A DNA stretch of 10,065 nucleotides from DATEMK01 sp035275625 (GCA_035275625.1 DATEMK010000235.1:1-10065); one strand, 5' to 3'; positions 1 to 6,353 are shown, counted from the stretch's first letter. Notes: generated by a model not told the origin, from the letters alone. Program-made: numbers and translations.

Positions 1-58
1 TGAAAATTACGAGGATAACGAGCCCAAAAAAAATTCTTAAGATAGATTTTAATTTCAT
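1..58 (-). CDS. N-terminus of probable efflux adaptor (membrane-fusion) protein, partial
   Basis: Only the first 19 codons are visible, starting at an ATG on the minus strand (plus-strand CAT at 56-58) and running off the left edge. The translation MKLKSILRIFFGLVILVIF is a short basic start followed by a hydrophobic stretch, as in an inner-membrane anchor or uncleaved signal. It lies 75 bp downstream of two MacB-like permease genes on the same strand. In MacAB-type systems that position is often held by the HlyD/MacA-like adaptor that links the inner-membrane ABC transporter to an outer-membrane channel. The adaptor call is inferred from context. The sequence itself shows only a membrane-targeted N-terminus. 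Confidence 0.5.
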   Translation of the reverse strand, partial: MKLKSILRIFFGLVILVIF

Positions 59-74
59 ATTGAAAGCTTAGAGT

Positions 75-109
75 TTAAATTGCTAAATTGTTAAATTGTT
101 AAATTGTTT
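75..109. repeat. AATTGTTAA-type dispersed intergenic repeat, copy 1
   Basis: An A/T-rich array built from 9-bp TAAATTGYT units fills the gap between the permease gene and the downstream partial gene. The 19-nt segment at 82-100 reappears in reverse complement at 7015-7033. Related copies lie at 4499-4519 and 6955-7033. It is non-coding and its function is unknown. Confidence 0.6.
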
Positions 110-133
110 ACTGTTTACTTCCACTGCCGCTGG

Positions 134-1384
134 TCACTCACTTCTCAATGCGTCCACGGTGCTTACACTGATTGCTCTGCGTGCAGGAATTAATCCGGCT
201 AATGCTCCGGCAATGACCAGGATTAATAATGATTTCATGGCAACATTAAAATCCACTTCAGGGTAACGGAACATGCCTCCCGAATCGCCAACTGCCCCTG
301 AAACCAATTCAAGCAATCCGACCCCGGCAACTAACCCGAAGTAACCGGCAAAAGATGTGAGAAACACAGACTCAAGAACGATCTGGCTCATTATAGCAGC
401 CGGGGGGGCGCCTAACGCCCTGCGAACACCTATTTCGCGGGTCCGCTCTTTTACCACAATCAGCATGATATTGCTTACACCTATAACTCCGGCAAGCAGC
501 GTTCCTATCCCCACAATCCACACAAGCACATTAATGCCGGTGAATAATCCCTGCATTTTAATGAATTGCTTTTCTACGTTCCAATGTCCTATGGCAAGTT
601 GATCCCCGGGAGCAATTTTATGTCTTGACTTGAGAAGCGCAATCACTTTCTCTTCTGCTTTAGAAGCAGGAACATCATTCCTTGATGTAATCGCAAAAAA
701 ACCAACAACATTGCCGTAGTTAAAAACATGTTGAAAAGTAGTAAACGGTATGTGCACAATTTTTGATTCCTCATCACTGCGTTCACCCGAACCGTTGGGG
801 GCAAAAACGCCAATGACCTTAAAATAAACACCATTAATGGAAACATATTTTGAAATAGGATCTTCTCCTTTTTCAAAAAGCACATCTCTTACCTTTGTTC
901 CTATAACAACTACTTTTCTTTTGTCTTTAATATCAACTTCGTTGATGAACCGCCCGTTCACAATTTTCCTGGGTTCAATACGGCTATATTGGGGATAATC
1001 TCCCATAATATCAAACGCTCCCGTCTTTACACCCCGTACAACATTATTTACTGTTTCGTGGCCGCCAAGTTGGTTGCGCGGAGAAACGACTGCAAGCTCG
1101 GGAATGCCGTTCAAAGCAATTGCATCATCATTGTCATAATTAAACGATCTTCCGGGCTGCATACCCATATACGGTTTAGAGGTCCGTTGGGCCCAGACAA
1201 AAAAACTATTTGTGGCTGTGCCTTCAAAATCCATCATTGCCCCATTTTGTAACCCTTTGCCTGATCCCAGCATAATCACCAGCATCAGAATTCCCCAGAA
1301 TACTCCGAATGCGGTAAGAAAAGTTCTTAACGGATTTTTTTTCAATGTTGACATTATTTCCTGCCATTTATCTAAGTCGAACAT
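134..1384 (-). CDS. MacB-like ABC transporter permease (second of a tandem pair)
   Basis: Integral inner-membrane subunit of a MacAB/LolCDE-superfamily ABC exporter, 416 aa. The layout is typical of the family. An N-terminal transmembrane helix lies at about residues 20-42 (RTFLTAFGVFWGILMLVIML). A large extracytoplasmic MacB_PCD-type domain follows at about 45-270. The FtsX domain then has three helices at about 285-310, 335-365 and 385-400. The cytoplasmic coupling segment KERTREIGVRRALGA follows the second helix, and the C-terminus is PARRAISVSTVDALRSE. The start MFDLDKWQEI matches the start of the upstream permease, which supports it. It is 110 bp downstream of that paralogue, and the two probably form a heterodimer served by the single ATPase at 3220-3888. 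The family includes exporters of macrolides, peptides and lipoproteins. The substrate here cannot be read from sequence. Confidence 0.9.
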   Translation of the reverse strand: MFDLDKWQEIMSTLKKNPLRTFLTAFGVFWGILMLVIMLGSGKGLQNGAMMDFEGTATNSFFVWAQRTSKPYMGMQPGRSFNYDNDDAIALNGIPELAVVSPRNQLGGHETVNNVVRGVKTGAFDIMGDYPQYSRIEPRKIVNGRFINEVDIKDKRKVVVIGTKVRDVLFEKGEDPISKYVSINGVYFKVIGVFAPNGSGERSDEESKIVHIPFTTFQHVFNYGNVVGFFAITSRNDVPASKAEEKVIALLKSRHKIAPGDQLAIGHWNVEKQFIKMQGLFTGINVLVWIVGIGTLLAGVIGVSNIMLIVVKERTREIGVRRALGAPPAAIMSQIVLESVFLTSFAGYFGLVAGVGLLELVSGAVGDSGGMFRYPEVDFNVAMKSLLILVIAGALAGLIPARRAISVSTVDALRSE

Positions 1385-1460
1385 AGTGAGTAGTATTTAA
1401 GTTTTATTTAAGTTGACTTATGATTTAATATTTAATTTCATTTATTCTATATTCTCCTTC

Positions 1461-1495
1461 ACTATAACTGCTACTGCCACTGCTACTGCTGCTGC
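1461..1495. repeat. ACTGCC/CTGCTA short tandem repeat
   Basis: A run of imperfect 6-bp units (CTGCTACTGCCACTGCTACTG, then GCTGCTGCT) abuts the stop codon of the upstream permease gene, whose TAG is the plus-strand CTA at 1495-1497. A shorter related stretch (CCACTGCCGCTGG, 121-133) lies at the 3' end of the other permease gene. Similar low-complexity tracts recur between genes in Bacteroidota genomes. The role is unknown. Confidence 0.5.
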
Positions 1496-2727
1496 TATTC
1501 GTCTCTTAACGCAATTATCGGTTTTATTCGCGAAGCATTTAATGAAGGGAAGAATCCTGCCAGGCTTCCTGCAAGAATTAACACGAGAGTTGCATAAATG
1601 GCCGTCTTGAAATCTACTTCGGGATCCAGGAAGAAAGGAGATTCAGGAATAAAATTTGGTGCGATTTCAAGTAAACCTACTCCAAGCACCAGCCCGGTGT
1701 ATCCTGCAATAGCTGTTACATAAACAGATTCAAGTAAAACCATGCTGACAACTGACCAGGGTGTTGCACCCAGCGCTTTCCTGATCCCGATTTCTTTTGT
1801 ACGTTCTTTTACCACAATCATCATAATATTACTAACGCCTACAATACCGGCAATAATTGTGAATACACCAATAATCCATACAAACATGCGGATGCCATCC
1901 ATCACATCCATAAAACGCTTAAACTCTAACGTATTATTAAATGCATCCAATGCTTTTTCATCATTCACATTGAAATTATGACGAAGAGCAAGCATGGCTT
2001 TTATTTCCGCTAACATCCTGTTAGAGGATTGTAACGATTTATCCCGCGGCACCAGCCAGATCACATTTGTTTTGTTCGCATTATTGTAAGCGCGCTGGGC
2101 AGTGGAGAGAGGAATATAAATCCGGTTCATGTCCCTTTCTGCTTCATCCGTAAACAATCCGACTACTTTGTAAGGAATTCCCCCGGCATTCAGAAATTTT
2201 CCAATGGGATCTTCATCTTTAAACAGGGCATTTTTAACGTTCGTGCTTATTGCACATACTTTCCTGTATTCATCCACATCTATCTGGTTGATAAACCTCC
2301 CTTCACGGATAGTAATATTCTCAAGAAACTGTTCATCGGGCAGGCAGGATATAATTCCGAATGAACCACGTTCTTTTTTATATATCAAATCCTCGCTTCC
2401 TCTTCCTCTCCGGCTGAACCGTGAGCTCAACCATTCAATGCCGGGCATGGCTTTTATCTCTTTGAAATCATCCATGGTGAGAATAATGTCTCTGCCCGCC
2501 TTCAATCCGTTATGCGGCTCACTGGTTTGTCCTCCGCCAATCCAGATAGAGTTTAGAGCATCACCTTTAAATTCCTGTTGAACCCCGTTTTGCAATCCCT
2601 TTCCCGATCCCAATAATATAATAAGCATGAAAATACCCCATGCCACACTGAATGCAGTTAAAAAAGTTCTCAGCCGGTTCTTCCGAATCGTGCCGAATAT
2701 TTCCTGCCATTTATCTATATCAAACAT
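1495..2727 (-). CDS. MacB-like ABC transporter permease (first of a tandem pair)
   Basis: 410-aa paralogue of the permease at 134-1384. The first 50 residues are strongly alike: MFDIDKWQEI, then RLRTFLTAFSVAWGIFMLI and LGSGKGLQNG. The N-terminal helix is at about 19-41, followed by an extracytoplasmic MacB_PCD-like domain to about residue 270. The FtsX core has three helices, with the coupling motif KERTKEIGIRKALGA and the C-terminal NASRIKPIIALRDE. The extracytoplasmic domains differ much more than the membrane parts, as expected for two specialised halves of a heterodimer. In the operon it follows the ATPase gene, but a 472-bp S23 cassette now separates them. It is probably the permease partner of that ATPase. 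The substrate is unknown. Confidence 0.9.
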   Translation of the reverse strand: MFDIDKWQEIFGTIRKNRLRTFLTAFSVAWGIFMLIILLGSGKGLQNGVQQEFKGDALNSIWIGGGQTSEPHNGLKAGRDIILTMDDFKEIKAMPGIEWLSSRFSRRGRGSEDLIYKKERGSFGIISCLPDEQFLENITIREGRFINQIDVDEYRKVCAISTNVKNALFKDEDPIGKFLNAGGIPYKVVGLFTDEAERDMNRIYIPLSTAQRAYNNANKTNVIWLVPRDKSLQSSNRMLAEIKAMLALRHNFNVNDEKALDAFNNTLEFKRFMDVMDGIRMFVWIIGVFTIIAGIVGVSNIMMIVVKERTKEIGIRKALGATPWSVVSMVLLESVYVTAIAGYTGLVLGVGLLEIAPNFIPESPFFLDPEVDFKTAIYATLVLILAGSLAGFFPSLNASRIKPIIALRDE

Positions 2728-2739
2728 ATTTTTTAAATG

Positions 2740-2768
2740 TACAATTTGGAATGTACAATGTACAATTT
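2740..2768. repeat. Inverted repeat, left arm (29 bp) of S23 cassette
   Basis: This 29-bp segment is the exact reverse complement of 3183-3211. It contains two overlapping TGTACAAT units and a TTTGGAAT core. It begins 12 bp upstream of the permease start codon and ends 7 bp past the stop of the four-helix-bundle gene. The perfect match in otherwise diverged non-coding DNA shows that the arms are related by recent duplication or selection. Confidence 0.9.
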
Positions 2769-2775
2769 TGAGGTA

Positions 2776-3135
2776 CTATTTTTTAATTTTAAATTTTGAT
2801 GTTTTCACGGAAGCGGTAAAAATTGCAACAAGCTCTTTTGATTCTTTGATTACATTGACCAATAAATTTCTAATAATGATTCCTGCTTCCTGGATAAATT
2901 CTAACCAAAATAAAGTTTCATCTGCTTCTTCTTCGACAGTTTTTAATTTATTTATAAAATCGGCATCCGATTTTGCTCTGCAGGCAGCCCTGTAATTAGC
3001 AGCAACAGAGGAAGATGATCTCAAAATTTGGCGCGCCACCATATCAGCACCAAATGACTTTGGAAACTTTTCAACCATTTTATAAATGCGGACAGAAAAT
3101 TTAAACGTTCTGTTTTGCAATTCAATTTTATCCAA
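2776..3135 (-). CDS. Four-helix-bundle protein, S23/IVP family
   Basis: Small helical protein of 119 aa, a typical length for the 23S rRNA intervening-sequence protein family. The family pattern is visible: an N-terminal NRTFKFSVRIYKMVEKFPK helix, then ARQILRSSSSVAANYRAACRAKS around residues 35-55, then DFINKLKTVEEEADETLFWLEFI around 59-81. The start is TTG (plus-strand CAA at 3133-3135). It is preferred because the family's conserved N-terminal helix begins a few residues later and the next internal Met is at residue 20. Relatives include proteins encoded in 23S rRNA IVS elements and the Avd accessory protein of diversity-generating retroelements. The biochemical role of stand-alone members is unclear. 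No reverse transcriptase or template/variable repeat is seen here, so an Avd role is not supported. Confidence 0.85.
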   Translation of the reverse strand: MDKIELQNRTFKFSVRIYKMVEKFPKSFGADMVARQILRSSSSVAANYRAACRAKSDADFINKLKTVEEEADETLFWLEFIQEAGIIIRNLLVNVIKESKELVAIFTASVKTSKFKIKK

Positions 3136-3155
3136 AGAGAATATTTTTAGCTGTT

Positions 3156-3185
3156 AAAAGTTATACTTTAACAATAAATTCCAAA
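3156..3185 (-). promoter_or_regulatory. Candidate promoter for the S23-type gene
   Basis: On the minus strand a TTTG (3185-3182) is separated by 18 bp from TAACTTTT (3163-3156), close to the Bacteroidota TTTG / TAnnTTTG arrangement. The gene starts 20 bp further on at 3135. The -33 element overlaps the inner edge of the inverted repeat, so the cassette may carry its own promoter. This is sequence inference only. Confidence 0.35.
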
Positions 3186-3211
3186 TTGTACATTGTACAT
3201 TCCAAATTGTA
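3183..3211. repeat. Inverted repeat, right arm (29 bp) of S23 cassette
   Basis: Exact reverse complement of 2740-2768. It ends 8 bp past the stop codon of the ATPase gene (stop at 3220-3222 on the plus strand, read TGA on the minus). In the operon transcript the two arms could pair into a 29-bp stem closing a loop of about 414 nt that contains the S23-type ORF. Confidence 0.9.
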
Positions 3212-3219
3212 AATCCTGG

Positions 3220-3888
3220 TCAATTCTCATTAACGATAACTCCATCTTTCAATCTTATTATTCTGTCTGTCATCGCAGAAATATCATTTTCATGTGTTAC
3301 AATGATCACCGTAATTCCTGAACGATTTACTTCTTTTAATAATTCCATCACTTCAAACGATGTTTGTGAATCGAGCGCTCCCGTTGGCTCATCCGCAAGA
3401 ATTATTTTTGGTTTGGCAATTAATGCTCTTGCAATAGCAATTCTTTGTTTTTGGCCTCCGGATAATTCGTTTGGAGTATGCTCTGCCCATTCTGTTAACC
3501 CGACTTTTTCGAGATATTCCATTGCAATCTTATTCCTTTTCTTGCGGCTTACTTTCTGATAATAGAGTGGAAGTGCAACATTTTCAACTGCATTCTTAAA
3601 ATTAATCAGGTTGAAAGACTGAAATACAAAACCAATGTACTGGTTGCGGTAATACGCTGCTTTGGTTTCACTCATATTCTTAATAAGCTTTTCGCTTAAA
3701 ATATATTCACCGGTATCGTAGTTATCGAGAATTCCGATAATGTTGAGCAAAGTTGATTTGCCTGAACCCGAAGCTCCCATGATAGAAACAAGTTCGCCCT
3801 GTTTAATGCGCAGGTCAATTCCCTTCAGCACATGCAGCTTGTTTTGTCCTATTGAATAGGTTTTATTTATGTTTTTTAATTTGATCAT
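3220..3888 (-). CDS. ABC transporter ATP-binding protein (MacB/LolD type)
   Basis: Cytoplasmic ATPase of 222 aa that would power the two MacB-like permeases encoded downstream. All nucleotide-binding motifs are intact: Walker A GASGSGKS at 38-45, Q-loop Gln90 in FVFQSFNLI, ABC signature LSGGQ at 142-146, Walker B IILADEP with Asp166 and Glu167, D-loop ALD, and switch His199 in IVTHEND. The length and motif spacing are those of the LolD/MacB-type stand-alone ATPases, not of full MacB fusions. It is the first gene of the minus-strand operon, with a candidate promoter directly upstream. The substrate is unknown. One ATPase with two paralogous permeases suggests an ATPase homodimer under a permease heterodimer. 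Confidence 0.95.
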   Translation of the reverse strand: MIKLKNINKTYSIGQNKLHVLKGIDLRIKQGELVSIMGASGSGKSTLLNIIGILDNYDTGEYILSEKLIKNMSETKAAYYRNQYIGFVFQSFNLINFKNAVENVALPLYYQKVSRKKRNKIAMEYLEKVGLTEWAEHTPNELSGGQKQRIAIARALIAKPKIILADEPTGALDSQTSFEVMELLKEVNRSGITVIIVTHENDISAMTDRIIRLKDGVIVNEN

Positions 3889-3898
3889 GCTATGTTTA

Positions 3899-3931
3899 CA
3901 AATCTAACTATGTTTATTGTGACGAGGGCAA
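3899..3931 (-). promoter_or_regulatory. Candidate promoter for the ABC exporter operon
   Basis: On the minus strand TTGC (3931-3928), 21 bp, then TAGATTTG (3906-3899), a match to the Bacteroidota TAnnTTTG -7 box. The ATPase start codon at 3888 is only 10 bp beyond the box. If transcription starts about 7 bp downstream of the box, the leader would be very short or absent. Confidence 0.45.
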
Positions 3932-3974
3932 CATTTTCATGTGATTTTAAGTTTATAAAAAAGCAGATAGAATG

Positions 3975-4004
3975 TTTAACGTAAATTAAATATTACTATT
4001 TTTA
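3975..4004 (+). promoter_or_regulatory. Candidate promoter for the small secreted protein gene
   Basis: TTTA (3975-3978), 18 bp, then TATTTTTA (3997-4004), a near match to the TAnnTTTG box with the last base different. It lies about 55 bp ahead of the ATG at 4060, in the 171-bp divergent region between the exporter operon and the plus-strand genes. The evidence is weak. Confidence 0.3.
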
Positions 4005-4059
4005 CAGTCGTAAAATAAACTGATTTTAATTAACAACCACTAAAACCGGAAAAACGAAA

Positions 4060-4395
4060 ATGAAAAAAATCAAATTAGCTTCTCTGATTCTGTTTGGATT
4101 AATGGCAATTGCCTGCGAAAAATCATTGGCACAAACAGATCAAAACACTCAGCAAACCACAACTGACCCGAATGCGGTGGCACCGGATAATTCCGGCACA
4201 ACACAACCGGCAACTGATCCGAATGTCAGTTCCGACCCGCAGAATGTTACCATTGACAGCACAGCTGCACCGGCTTCAACCACCACAACGGAATCAACAA
4301 GCGCCCCGGTAAAATCTGAATCAACAACTAAGATTCATATTTATTCAGGAAAACATGATGGCAACAATGTGATCAATCCTGATCCTAAAAATTAA
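4060..4395 (+). CDS. Small exported Ser/Thr/Pro-rich protein, probable lipoprotein
   Basis: 111 aa, not recognised as a named family. The N-terminus MKKIKLASLILFGLMAIAC is a clear signal sequence. AIAC ending at Cys19 resembles a lipobox, so lipid anchoring is likely. Cleavage by signal peptidase I after SLA (residue 24) is the alternative. Residues 25-95 are low-complexity, rich in Thr, Ser, Pro, Gln, Asp and Asn, with two TDPN units (about 35 and 52), probably a disordered extracytoplasmic linker. The final 20 or so residues (KIHIYSGKHDGNNVINPDPKN) are more ordered in composition and may be the conserved part. It is a single-gene unit, with its own upstream region and a strong terminator right after it. 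No function is proposed. Confidence 0.75.
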   Translation: MKKIKLASLILFGLMAIACEKSLAQTDQNTQQTTTDPNAVAPDNSGTTQPATDPNVSSDPQNVTIDSTAAPASTTTTESTSAPVKSESTTKIHIYSGKHDGNNVINPDPKN

Positions 4396-4414
4396 AAGAA
4401 AATTTTCATTTTTG

Positions 4415-4447
4415 AAAAACCTGCTTGCAACGGCAAGCAGGTTTTTT
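4415..4447 (+). terminator. Rho-independent terminator
   Basis: A 9-bp GC-rich stem (CCTGCTTGC at 4420-4428 with GCAAGCAGG at 4433-4441) closes an AACG tetraloop and is followed by six T residues. Five A residues before the stem extend the pairing. It starts 20 bp after the stop codon of the 4060-4395 gene, so that gene is probably transcribed alone. Confidence 0.92.
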
Positions 4448-4498
4448 CATTTAAGGTATCATAGGTAAAATGCTGAAGCTTCCGGAGGCGGAAATAAA

Positions 4499-4532
4499 AC
4501 AATTCAGCAATTTAACAATATAACAATTTTGT
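4499..4532. repeat. AATTGTTAA-type dispersed intergenic repeat, copy 2
   Basis: The 21-nt stretch at 4499-4519 is the exact reverse complement of 6960-6980 in the mobA-fdhD gap. It is followed by a further ACAATATAACAATTTTG unit. It is non-coding and sits just upstream of the peptidase promoter. Confidence 0.65.
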
Positions 4533-4540
4533 TTAAAACA

Positions 4541-4571
4541 TTTCAATATCGTCACCGATTTTCTACATTTG
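4541..4571 (+). promoter_or_regulatory. Candidate promoter for the C1 peptidase gene
   Basis: TTTC (4541-4544), 19 bp, then TACATTTG (4564-4571), a full match to the Bacteroidota TAnnTTTG -7 box. The ATG at 4592 lies 20 bp beyond it, giving a short leader. Confidence 0.5.
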
Positions 4572-4591
4572 TTTCCAAATAAACCAGCATC

Positions 4592-5839
4592 ATGAAAAAT
4601 AAAATCATTGTCTCACCAGGAGTAATTTTTTTAATTGCGTGTTCACAACTCTTTGCCCAAAATCATAAAGATAAAGGAGAATTCAAAAATGTAAAAAATT
4701 CTTTTTACGAAGAAATTCAGAAAACCAATGAGCTTTTTAATAAAGCGCCCGAAGATCCCAAACTGTCATTCAGAATGAATTATGACGGAGTGGATATTCC
4801 CAAATCATTGGATGAGTTTACCAGGGTATATGCATGCGAGCCTGTTTCGCAGGGAGAAACAGGAACGTGCTGGTGTTTTTCAACGACATCATTTTATGAA
4901 TCGGAAATTTACCGTTTGACAAAACAAAACATTCGTCTTTCCGAATTATTTACTGTTTACTGGCAATATACAGAGAAAGCAAAAGAATTTGTCCGCACAA
5001 GGGGAAAATCTTTTTTCGGTGAAGGTTCTGAAACAAATGCCGTTCAATTGATGATGAAAAAATACGGCATTGTTCCGTGGGAAGCATACAATGGGATGAG
5101 AACCGGGCAAAAGTTCCATGATCATTCAAAAATGTTTGAAGAAATGCGCAATTATCTTTTATCCGTAAAAAATCAAAATGCATGGAATGAAAATGAAGTG
5201 ATTGCCACCATTAAATCAATCATGAATCATTACATCGGTGAGCCTCCTTCATCCATCATCTACCAGGACAAAAAAATGACACCGTCTGAATTTCTTAAAA
5301 ATGTGACCAAACTGAATCCTGATTCTTATGTTGACTTCATGTCATTGATTGAAAAACCGTATTGGACACAGGCAGAATATAAAGCGGATGATAACTGGTG
5401 GCATAATGCTGATTATTACAATGCACCGCTTGAAGATTATATGACGGCAATAAAGTCTGCTATTAAAAACGGGTATACCATGTCCATTGGCGGTGATGTT
5501 TCTGAAAGCGGAATCAATTCTGAACTGGGAGTGGCAATGGTTCCGTCTTATGATATTCCCTCTGCTAACATTGATGAAAACGCCCGGCAATTCCGTTTCA
5601 GCAACGGCACGACAACGGACGATCATGCATTGCACTTAATCGGGTACACACAAAAATCAAATGGCACCTGGTTCCTTATCAAAGATTCAGGGAGTGGCGG
5701 GCACAATAATAAAAACGCGCCCGGTTATTATTTTTATCACGAAGATTTTGTGAAATTAAAAATGATGACATTCACCGTGAATAAAGATGCAGTAAAAGAT
5801 TTGCTGAGCAAGTTTCCGAAAAAAATGACGATGAACTGA
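4592..5839 (+). CDS. Exported C1-family (papain-fold, bleomycin-hydrolase-like) cysteine peptidase
   Basis: 415 aa. An N-terminal signal sequence (residues 1-22, ending LFA before Gln) exports it to the periplasm or surface. LIAC at 14-17 is also lipobox-like, so it may be a lipoprotein. The catalytic region is clear: oxyanion Gln87 and nucleophile Cys93 in QGETGTCWCFS, and His345 in DDHALHLIGY. The long insert between them and the LSELFTVYWQY segment after the Cys helix resemble the C1B group (bleomycin hydrolase/aminopeptidase C) more than classical papains. The third catalytic position, normally Asn in an NSW motif, reads Asp365 in LIKDSGSGG. The protein has no obvious propeptide beyond residues 23-80. 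It is transcribed from its own promoter. Physiological substrates are unknown. Confidence 0.88.
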   Translation: MKNKIIVSPGVIFLIACSQLFAQNHKDKGEFKNVKNSFYEEIQKTNELFNKAPEDPKLSFRMNYDGVDIPKSLDEFTRVYACEPVSQGETGTCWCFSTTSFYESEIYRLTKQNIRLSELFTVYWQYTEKAKEFVRTRGKSFFGEGSETNAVQLMMKKYGIVPWEAYNGMRTGQKFHDHSKMFEEMRNYLLSVKNQNAWNENEVIATIKSIMNHYIGEPPSSIIYQDKKMTPSEFLKNVTKLNPDSYVDFMSLIEKPYWTQAEYKADDNWWHNADYYNAPLEDYMTAIKSAIKNGYTMSIGGDVSESGINSELGVAMVPSYDIPSANIDENARQFRFSNGTTTDDHALHLIGYTQKSNGTWFLIKDSGSGGHNNKNAPGYYFYHEDFVKLKMMTFTVNKDAVKDLLSKFPKKMTMN

Positions 5840-5855
5840 AAAGCATCAGCGAATA

Positions 5856-5875
5856 CCTGCCTACCGGCAGGCAGG
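5856..5875. repeat. CCTGCC hairpin repeat
   Basis: CCTGCC (5856-5861), a TACC loop, GGCAGG (5866-5871), then an extra CAGG. This GC-rich hairpin stands out in AT-rich DNA and lies 17 bp past the peptidase stop. It has no T-tract, so it is not a standard terminator. It looks like one copy of a short palindromic dispersed repeat, and could protect mRNA 3' ends. Confidence 0.55.
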
Positions 5876-5914
5876 CGAATATATATGAATTTACGAATCT
5901 GTTTAATTGAAATT

Positions 5915-6322
5915 ATGAGAACAATACTATTAATGGAATTTTTATTAGTTATTTTTTCCCTTCATGGTTTTGCACAGGAAGTGAAAATTCCGGGGCTGTG
6001 CAAGCCGCAGCTTGATACGGCAATGGTGCAGGAAACCACCATGGAAGAAGCAATTAAATGGTCGGAGTCTAAACCATTAAAGGTTGGTTGTGATGATGGA
6101 AAAGTTTACATACTTCATCGTTTCAATATCAGTATTTTTACCAAAAAGCCATTGCAAACAATAGAATACGGAACAGGGGAGGAGGGAGGCATCCCGATTC
6201 TTGCACAGAATGCAATTAAAAAAGCAAAAGCGGGCGATACCGTAATTTTAAAAAATGCTGTTTATACAGATAGTAGTAAAGCAGAGCAGAAGCTGCCGGT
6301 AATTTCTTTTCAGCTGAAATGA
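5915..6322 (+). CDS. Small secreted protein of unknown function
   Basis: 135 aa from the ATG at 5915. An in-frame ATG at 5885 would add ten residues. The 5915 start is preferred because it gives a compact signal peptide (MRTILLMEFLLVIFSLHGFA, then QEVKIPG), with an Arg at the n-region and a plausible A-Q cleavage site. The mature part, about 115 aa, begins with a segment containing two Cys (LCKPQ and VGCDDGK). It ends in a beta-rich region with the pattern AKAGDTVILKNAVYT...LPVISFQLK. That end is reminiscent of the C-terminal repeat domain of GldM-like gliding/secretion proteins, but this is a weak resemblance by eye. It follows the peptidase gene on the same strand after a hairpin repeat and may be cotranscribed with it. 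Confidence 0.7.
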   Translation: MRTILLMEFLLVIFSLHGFAQEVKIPGLCKPQLDTAMVQETTMEEAIKWSESKPLKVGCDDGKVYILHRFNISIFTKKPLQTIEYGTGEEGGIPILAQNAIKKAKAGDTVILKNAVYTDSSKAEQKLPVISFQLK

Positions 6323-6353
6323 TTTTGCCTTCGGCACTAAACTATTAATTGTT

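Larger units (their letters stand above)
2739..3210. mobile_element. Putative IR-bounded S23 (four-helix-bundle) cassette
   Basis: About 472 bp between 29-bp perfect inverted repeats, holding one small gene on the same strand as the host operon. AAAT occurs at 2735-2738 and again at 3211-3214, so a 4-bp target duplication is possible, though weak in AT-rich DNA. Taking the element out leaves about 20 bp between ATPase stop and permease start, which is normal operon spacing. The arrangement of complementary ends around an S23 ORF resembles the intervening sequences (IVS) found in some bacterial 23S rRNA genes. Here it sits in a protein-coding operon. No transposase is present, so mobility would need a trans-acting enzyme. 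The insertion itself is inferred. Confidence 0.6.

Noticed and set aside
75..109. CRISPR-like spaced repeats in the AATTGTTAA array
   Set aside because: The units are contiguous 9-bp A/T-rich repeats with no unique spacers, and there are no cas genes.
989..1252. Plus-strand reading frames opposite the permease genes
   Set aside because: They are antisense shadows of strongly supported permease genes and show no family resemblance.
2776..3135. Avd accessory protein of a diversity-generating retroelement
   Set aside because: The fold family is shared, but no reverse transcriptase, template repeat or variable repeat is visible near it.
4109..4312. Second reading frame inside the low-complexity secreted protein gene
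   Set aside because: It arises from the Thr/Pro/Gln-rich composition of the real gene, which has a signal peptide and its own terminator.
4480..4493. Small hairpin TTCCG-GAGG-CGGAA
   Set aside because: A five-pair stem with no T-tract, too weak to call as a terminator or element.
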